Below, piece by piece: positions 58,540 to 64,000 of a stretch of DNA of 64,000 bases; positions within the stretch are counted from its first letter, which is position 1; each line of letters begins with the position of its first letter. Source of the stretch: Eumeta japonica (lineage: Eukaryota > Arthropoda > Insecta > Lepidoptera > Psychidae); contig BGZK01000004.1 of the NCBI GenBank assembly GCA_005406025.1, positions 124,001-188,000 on the forward strand, in the 5' to 3' direction. The notes below the pieces were generated by a model, which was not told the origin of the DNA, searched no databases, and worked only from the letters and a program-made list of their open reading frames with translations. The translations under genes and the position numbers were made by a program.

Positions 58540-59058
58540 GTTGGGATATATTAAGGTAAGGGTAGACATATAAAAAAATATGTAGCTAATTTAACATATG
58601 ATACAATTTCGGAGAAAATTTCAAAATTATTAAAAAAATACTATATTTATACGGCCTTTAAAACAAATAACAATTTAAAAATTTTGTATAACAAAAAATA
58701 TAAATTGCACAATAAAAAATCTGGAATTTATAAATTAACTTGCGGATGAATGTAAATCGATATATATATATATATATATATAGGAGAAACCGGACGTTGT
58801 TTTGAAACTAAACATAAAGAACATATTTCGGCTTATAAAAATAATAAATCATACAGATCCCATTTTGCTAAAAATTTAATAGAAACTGGTCATAAGCTCA
58901 ATAACGATCACAAGTTCGATGTTTTGTATGTGTGTGAGAAGCGGTTACGTTTAAATACTTTAGAATCTTTCGAAATTTTAAAACATTAGGATTATAATGA
59001 TTTGCTCAAAGACCAAATTAACATTTATAAATCGCCATTATTGGACGATTGCCTGTAA
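58540..59058 (+). pseudogene. Penelope-type GIY-YIG endonuclease remnant
   Basis: From ~58580 the frame reads ANLTYDTISEKISKLLKK, TAFKTNNNLKILYNKKYKL, KSGIYKLTCG, then after a frame break CKSI and Y-I-G-ETGRCFETKHKEH, SHFAKNLIETGHKLNN, RLNTLESFEILKH and SPLLDDCL to a stop at 59056. GIYKLTC with YIGETGRCF is the GIY-YIG nuclease core; ETGR..KEH holds the catalytic Arg, and LNTLESFEI carries the metal-binding Glu. The two Cys in TCG and CKS suggest the zinc-binding insert of Penelope-like elements. One stop after KH and at least two shifts inactivate it. No reverse transcriptase was found upstream. Confidence 0.8.
58761..58782. repeat. TA microsatellite inside the YIG motif
   Basis: Eleven TA units occupy the codons expected to be Ile-Tyr-Ile before Gly-Glu-Thr-Gly-Arg. 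The run length puts the upstream CKS and downstream ETGR in different frames. Confidence 0.8.
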
Positions 59059-60120
59059 CTGTTTGGGTAATAGTTGGTGATGGTCAGTCTGTGACAATTG
59101 ACAAGCATGTATATTGGTGGTGGTCTATGGTTGCTGTTAAGGATGCTTTCGTCACCCTTTGACGTATTGCATGGCAGCATTTCACATGACGAGGTTGTGT
59201 CCGCATGTGTCGGTTGTTTTTAACACTCCTTACACCCTGGTGGGTGTGACTATCCACATTTCCGTGAGGATGTGCCTGGTTGGCATTAAACGTACGTAGA
59301 ATTAACAATATAACGATTAGCGGACTAAAATAAAAAATTACCCTTGCTTAGGTGTTCGATATCTGTCAATCCTTTCAAATGAATATTCATTTCTTTGGAT
59401 AGAGATTTGTGAAAGACGGGCAGATTCGAGGGTCAGCGGTGGGTTGCATGCTGCATGTTAATGCATGTTGCAGGCGAGCGTCTATTATTGATTTCCGCGA
59501 ATTAACACCTCACACAATATTATATTTTAAAACAGACTCTAACAGTGTCTGCAGTTGAAAATAACAATACACTATCGCCTAGTCTAGTCTCGTCCCTGGC
59601 AGCTGGGATGTAATAGCACAAAGAAAAAAGATCAAAACGCACAACAAAAGTTTCAAATTTTCAAAATACTCCGGAAAGGGGATACTCTAGTAGGTTGAGT
59701 AAGAGACGGTGAATTGAGTCAGCCAAATTCAATGGGCAAATACTAATGTATATTCACAACTGTACATAACATTTCATACAATTTATTTTGATGACAAAAT
59801 TGTAATTTAAAGTTTCCAACTTTTTAATTGTACCCATTAGGCTTACAGTTGACTACTACTTACTTTACTAAAATATTTATAAAATATTTTGTCCTTTGAA
59901 TATTATAGCAATCTTAAGTAAATTTCAAATAAAATATATTCTAAAATACCCTAGGTGGCACCGCCGTTGTGCGCGCACTGTCCAATCGTTACATCACGTA
60001 ACAAATGCACATACTTTCCTCCAACTTTTACATTCGCATTCGAAATTCTTGTAGGGCACCCATAAAGTTAGCGAATATAAATATTTCTTAATTTGCCGCT
60101 TTATATCGTTGTATATACTT
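59059..60120. other. Unassigned stretch; possible element 3' region
   Basis: 59060-59290 is GC-richer with ACCCTGGTGGGTGTGAC and TGACGTATTGCATGGCAGC and may be the 3' region of the Penelope-type element. The rest is AT-rich with a short GC patch at 59955-59990. No gene was seen. Confidence 0.35.
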
Positions 60121-61775
60121 CGCTCCGTTTTACTCCACTCCCGTAGAGTCGGAATGTGTTGCCCTCTTATTTGCTCTACTTCCGTAGAGTCGGAATGCGT
60201 AGCTCTCTTATTTGCTCCATTCCTGTAGAGTCGGAACGTGTAGCCCTCTTATTTGCTCCACTCCTGTAGAGTCGTAAAGTGTAGCCCTCTTATTTGTTCC
60301 ACTCCTATAGAGACGGAACGTGTAGCCCTCTTATTTGCTCCACTCCTATAGAGACGGAACGTGTAGCCCTCTTATTTGCTCCACTCCCATAGAGTCGGAA
60401 TGTGTAGCTCTCTTTATTTGCTCCATTCCTGTAGAGTCAAAACGTGTAGTCCCTCTATTTGCTCCACTCCTGTAGAGTCGAAACGTAGCCATTTTGTTTT
60501 GCTCTACTCCCGCAGAGTCATAACGTGTAGCCCTTTTATTTGCTCCACTCCTGAAAAGTCGGAACGTGTAGCCCTCTTATTTGCTCCACTCCTATAGAGA
60601 CGGAACGTGTAGCCCTCTTATTTGCTCCACTCCCATAGAGTCGGAATGTGTAGCTCTCTTATTTGCTCCATTCCTGTAGAGTCAAAACGTGTAGTCCTCT
60701 CATTTGCTCCACTCCTGTAGAGTCGAAACGTGTAGCCATTTTGTTTTGCTCTACTCCCGCAGAGTCATAACGTGTAGCCCTTTTATTTGCTCCACTCCTG
60801 TAAAGTCGGAACGTGTAGCCCTCTTATTTGCTCCACTCCTATAGAGACGGAACGTGTAGCCCTCTTATTTGCTCCACTCCCATAGAGTCGGAATGTGTAG
60901 CTCTCTTATTTGCTCCATTCCTGTAGAGTCGAAACGTGTAGTCCTCTTATTTGCTCCACTTCTGTAGAGTCGAAACGTGTAGCCATTTTGTTTTGCTCTA
61001 CTCCCGCAGAGTCGTAACGTGTAGCCCTCTTATTTTCTCCACTCCTGTAGAGTCGAAACGTGTAGGCCTTTTGTTTTGCTCTACTCCCGCAGAGTCGTAA
61101 CGTATAGCCCTCTTATTTACTCCACTCCTATAGAGACGGAACGTGTAGCCCTCTTATTTGCTCCACTCCCGTAGAGTCGGAATGTGTAGCTCTCTTATTT
61201 GCTCCATTCCTGTAGAGTCGGAACGTGTAGCCCTCTTATTTGCTCCACTCCTGTAGAGTCGAAACGTGTAGCCATTTTGTTTTGCTCTACTCCCTCAGAG
61301 TCGTAACGTGTAGCCCTCTTATTTGCTCCACTCCTGTAGAGTCGGAACGTGTAGCCCTCTCATTTACTCCACTCCTGTAGAGTCGAAACGTGTAGCCTTT
61401 TTTTTTGCTCTACTCCCGCAGAGTCGTAATGTGTAGCCCTCTTATTTGCTCCACTCCTATAGAGACGGAACGTGTAACCCTCTTATTTGCTCCACTCCCG
61501 TAGAGTCGGAATTTGTAGCTTTCTTATTTGCTCCATTCCTGTAGAGTCGGAACGTGTAGCCCTCTTATTTGCTCCACTCCTGTAGAGGCGAAACGTGTAG
61601 CCATTTTGTTTTGCTCTACTCCCGCAAACTCGTAACGTGTAGCCCTTTATTTGCTCCACTCCTGTAGAATCGGAACGTGTAGCCCTCATATTTACTCCAC
61701 TCCTGTAGAGTCGAAACGTGTAGCACTTTTGTTTTGCTCCACTCCCATAGAGTCGGAATGTGTAGCTCTCTTTCT
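60121..61775. repeat. 41-bp minisatellite array, about 40 copies, with higher-order repeats
   Basis: Unit of 41 bp: GTCGGAACGTGTAGCCCTCT, TATTTGCTCCACTCCTGTAG, A. Sub-types differ at fixed sites (CTATAGAGAC, CCCATAGAGTCGGAATGTG, CATTTTGTTTTGCTC, CCCGCAGAGTCGTAACG). The sub-type starting CCCATAGAG recurs at 60386, 60632 and 60879, i.e. every 246-247 bp or six units, and later blocks are longer (about 289 and 329 bp, seven and eight units). 41 is not a multiple of three, so the frames across it are not coding. The borders are abrupt, and AT-rich unique DNA follows. Confidence 0.95.
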
Positions 61776-62361
61776 CTTTTTCTGTAATTTATACCTTTCT
61801 ACTCTTTCATGTCACGAAATTTGATGACTAAACATGATTCGTCCTTGAAATTCCATTGTCAATTCTCGTCCAGTTATTAAATCGCCGCCTAAGAAGTTTC
61901 ACTTTCACAATTTAGCAAAAAATTAATTATTTATAATAATAATATTGATTTTAATAATGAGATTATAAATTTTATTGATCAGCTTTTAATTTTGATATGA
62001 AGAAATTATAGAATTTATTGATTGGATCTTTAGCTTTGGCACTTAAATACTTACATTTTTTAGGCCACGATAATTTTGCTAATTTTTGCGTATATTTCCC
62101 GGATGACGAGGAAAAATATTCCGCCGAATCAGTCATATAAATTTCTAACAACACTTGTTTTATAATGTTTCAAAAGTATTTTTATTGCACTTGTCTTTTT
62201 ATAACATTTTTGCATAATAATTGTCAACAAAAATAAGACTGTAATCACAAAGATAAGTTGCAACAAAATGTTGGTATATAATATTTTGGACTAGTTCCAG
62301 ATTATACATGTAAATAATGTCTAACTACACAGCAGTTGTATATCCGCAGTGTTACCAACAC
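61776..62361. other. Unassigned AT-rich stretch
   Basis: A 60-codon minus frame at 61972-62154 (KLAKLSWPKKCKYLSAKAK) is Lys/Ser-rich and matches nothing I can name; it may be a piece of the neighbouring Penelope-type element but the evidence is thin. Confidence 0.3.
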
Positions 62362-62365
62362 ATAC

Positions 62366-62441
<76 letters not shown>
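62362..62441. repeat. TA microsatellite, about 80 bp
   Basis: An almost pure TA run of ~40 units, preceded by CATACATATAAATA. Fully self-complementary, so able to form cruciforms and likely to vary in length. Confidence 0.9.
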
Positions 62442-62445
<4 letters not shown>

Positions 62446-64000
62446 TTGAAAAAGATCTGAATTACTCTCAAGTCAGAGTTAGAGAAGTTTTACTTCAAAA
62501 TATGTGTGAGAAAACTTTATAAAAGTACGTGCATGTGCATGTGAAAAAAAATAAATGAAAATAATGACGTCAATTTTTCAAGGAAATCAAGGAAAAACCC
62601 GATAACTCGATCCACTTTTATTAATAACTTTTAAACGGTTCTAAATTCAATAGCAAAAATCAATAAAAATCATCCTTAGGATAAATGTAAACTTATTTTA
62701 TACAATTTACCCTACTCCATTGCTTACATTTCTCTAAAACTCACCGATGCACAGCCCAACCGGCCACCGGCCGTCCATATAATTTTTTAATTACATTTTT
62801 CTTCATCATTTAATCTAAAGTGAATTAATTATAAAATAAAATAATGTCTAACTTAGAGTATAAGAATGACTTTATGTAGCGAAATTGAGGTATTTACATA
62901 TGTAGGTATGTGAGGTCCACACATCAAGAGTAGAGCACTCACACGCTGCGCCTGAGTCGTGCAATTGAAATTGTATTTATTACAATTATATAATTAATCA
63001 TACGTTGTTAAATAAATATGTATGATATAAATGGCAATTATATAATAGCTTTTATGCGACATATTTCGGCATGGAATTTTTAAGCATTTAATTTTTCCTT
63101 AATGTCAACTTTATAATTAGATAGATTTCGCTCACGTCATAAAATATGTGTTATACAATATGTGTATCACCCATTTTTGTAACAAGCTCCGTGATAAATC
63201 ACTTTGGATTGATATCTGACTCGACAGATGTCACTGACTCGCTTGTTTTTGTAATACAAATATGGCGTCTAGTAGCCTCCATTTTCAATTATAATTATGG
63301 AATCTTCCCTACGAGAATCATAAAAAGTAGACAATATGTTTCAGCTTCAGGGCCTTACAAAGTAATGAAGCATCACATACAAAGATAGACCGATAAACAT
63401 GTTAGCTTTATTTGGTCCAGGCCGGCGAAAAATAGCGGTCAGACTATTGTATCACTAGCATTCACAAAATAAATGTTTGTATTTTATTTCAGATACAAAC
63501 CATCTACGTTCGTGACTTGTATTTCTAAAACTAGTGAAATAAAACTATCAAACTAATTTTGAACGAGAGCATGTATTAACTATCTGTTTCAAATTTTTTT
63601 TCTAATATCAAAATAAACAGCTCAATAATTTCCCATGAAGAGACATATTGAAAACTTATGGATTATAAATAATTATTTTTTTGTCAATTTTCATTTTCAT
63701 TTCATTATATTCCATATTAATACAACATAAAAAAACCCAAACATTTGTTAAAAAGTCCTTTTAAACGATACTAAAATCCATAAGGTCTTTTGACTTCTAC
63801 GTTCTACAATCCGAATAAAATTGTAATTGCCACCGACTTTAAATTTGTCATAAGTTCAATAACAAAATATTAAGGTAAAGACCATTTAATTAAACACTTC
63901 ATCTAAATAGAGATGGTAAACAAATTGTGTCATTTCAAATTAAAAATTTTATAGATCATATACAGTTCTTTAAAAGTGCAAATATTTCACGACACTGAAA
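62442..64000. other. Unassigned AT-rich stretch
   Basis: A perfect TGACGTCA occurs near 62564. CAACCGGCCACCGGCC at 62759 is a small GC patch. No gene or named element was seen. Confidence 0.4.

Noticed and set aside
60121..61775. CRISPR-like or coding repeat array
   Set aside because: Units are directly contiguous without unique spacers, and a 41-bp period rotates the reading frame; it is a minisatellite in a eukaryotic genome.

Overview
This is an AT-rich eukaryotic (animal) genomic window with no bacterial or phage organisation. It has no operons, rRNA or convincing intact tRNA, and almost all recognisable coding sequence belongs to decayed transposable elements. The element set points to an insect, most likely a lepidopteran: mariner remnants, R1-like and jockey-like LINEs, a Helitron whose ends match insect Helitrons, tRNA-headed SINEs, LINE 3' tails containing GTCCATGGGCGG, and two interspersed families bounded by AGGGTTCCG and CGGAACCCT that I recall as abundant in moths and butterflies. 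The order-level call is recognition from memory, not a database result.

Layout. 0-6.5 kb: a long-inverted-repeat element carrying a mariner tail, a decayed ~100 bp tandem array, an R1-clade LINE remnant (+) and a jockey-like endonuclease remnant (-). 7.5-13.6 kb: one copy each of interspersed families A and B, around a CpG-rich promoter-like block (10.5-10.8 kb) and a pair of perfect CRE palindromes (11.3 kb). 14.4-17.3 kb: a hAT-type MITE with an 8 bp target duplication, several RTE-type tail repeats, and a ~1.1 kb near-perfect inverted repeat. 18.8-27.8 kb: two fragments of what may be one LINE (-), and at 20.3 kb one GC-rich exon-like block, the only candidate host coding sequence. 27.9-36 kb: a repeat pair, a hAT-type MITE nested in a LINE tail, another family B copy and two SINEs. 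39.2-45.2 kb: a near-full-length Helitron whose RepHel protein is split by frameshifts and stops. 45.3-53 kb: a LINE tail, a SINE, families B and A, two more mariner transposases of different type, a second Helitron 3' end, a small foldback and a CCAAT/YY1-like block. 54.9-62.5 kb: SINEs, a Penelope-type GIY-YIG endonuclease remnant containing a TA microsatellite, and a 1.65 kb 41-bp minisatellite with higher-order structure.

No functional host pathway can be reconstructed. The window reads as intergenic or intronic DNA built by nested insertion. The strongest structural observation is that families A and B share both termini, a CCGTCC-type microsatellite near one end, and a subterminal hairpin whose stem sequence differs while pairing is kept; this resembles non-autonomous Helentron-like (HINE-type) elements.
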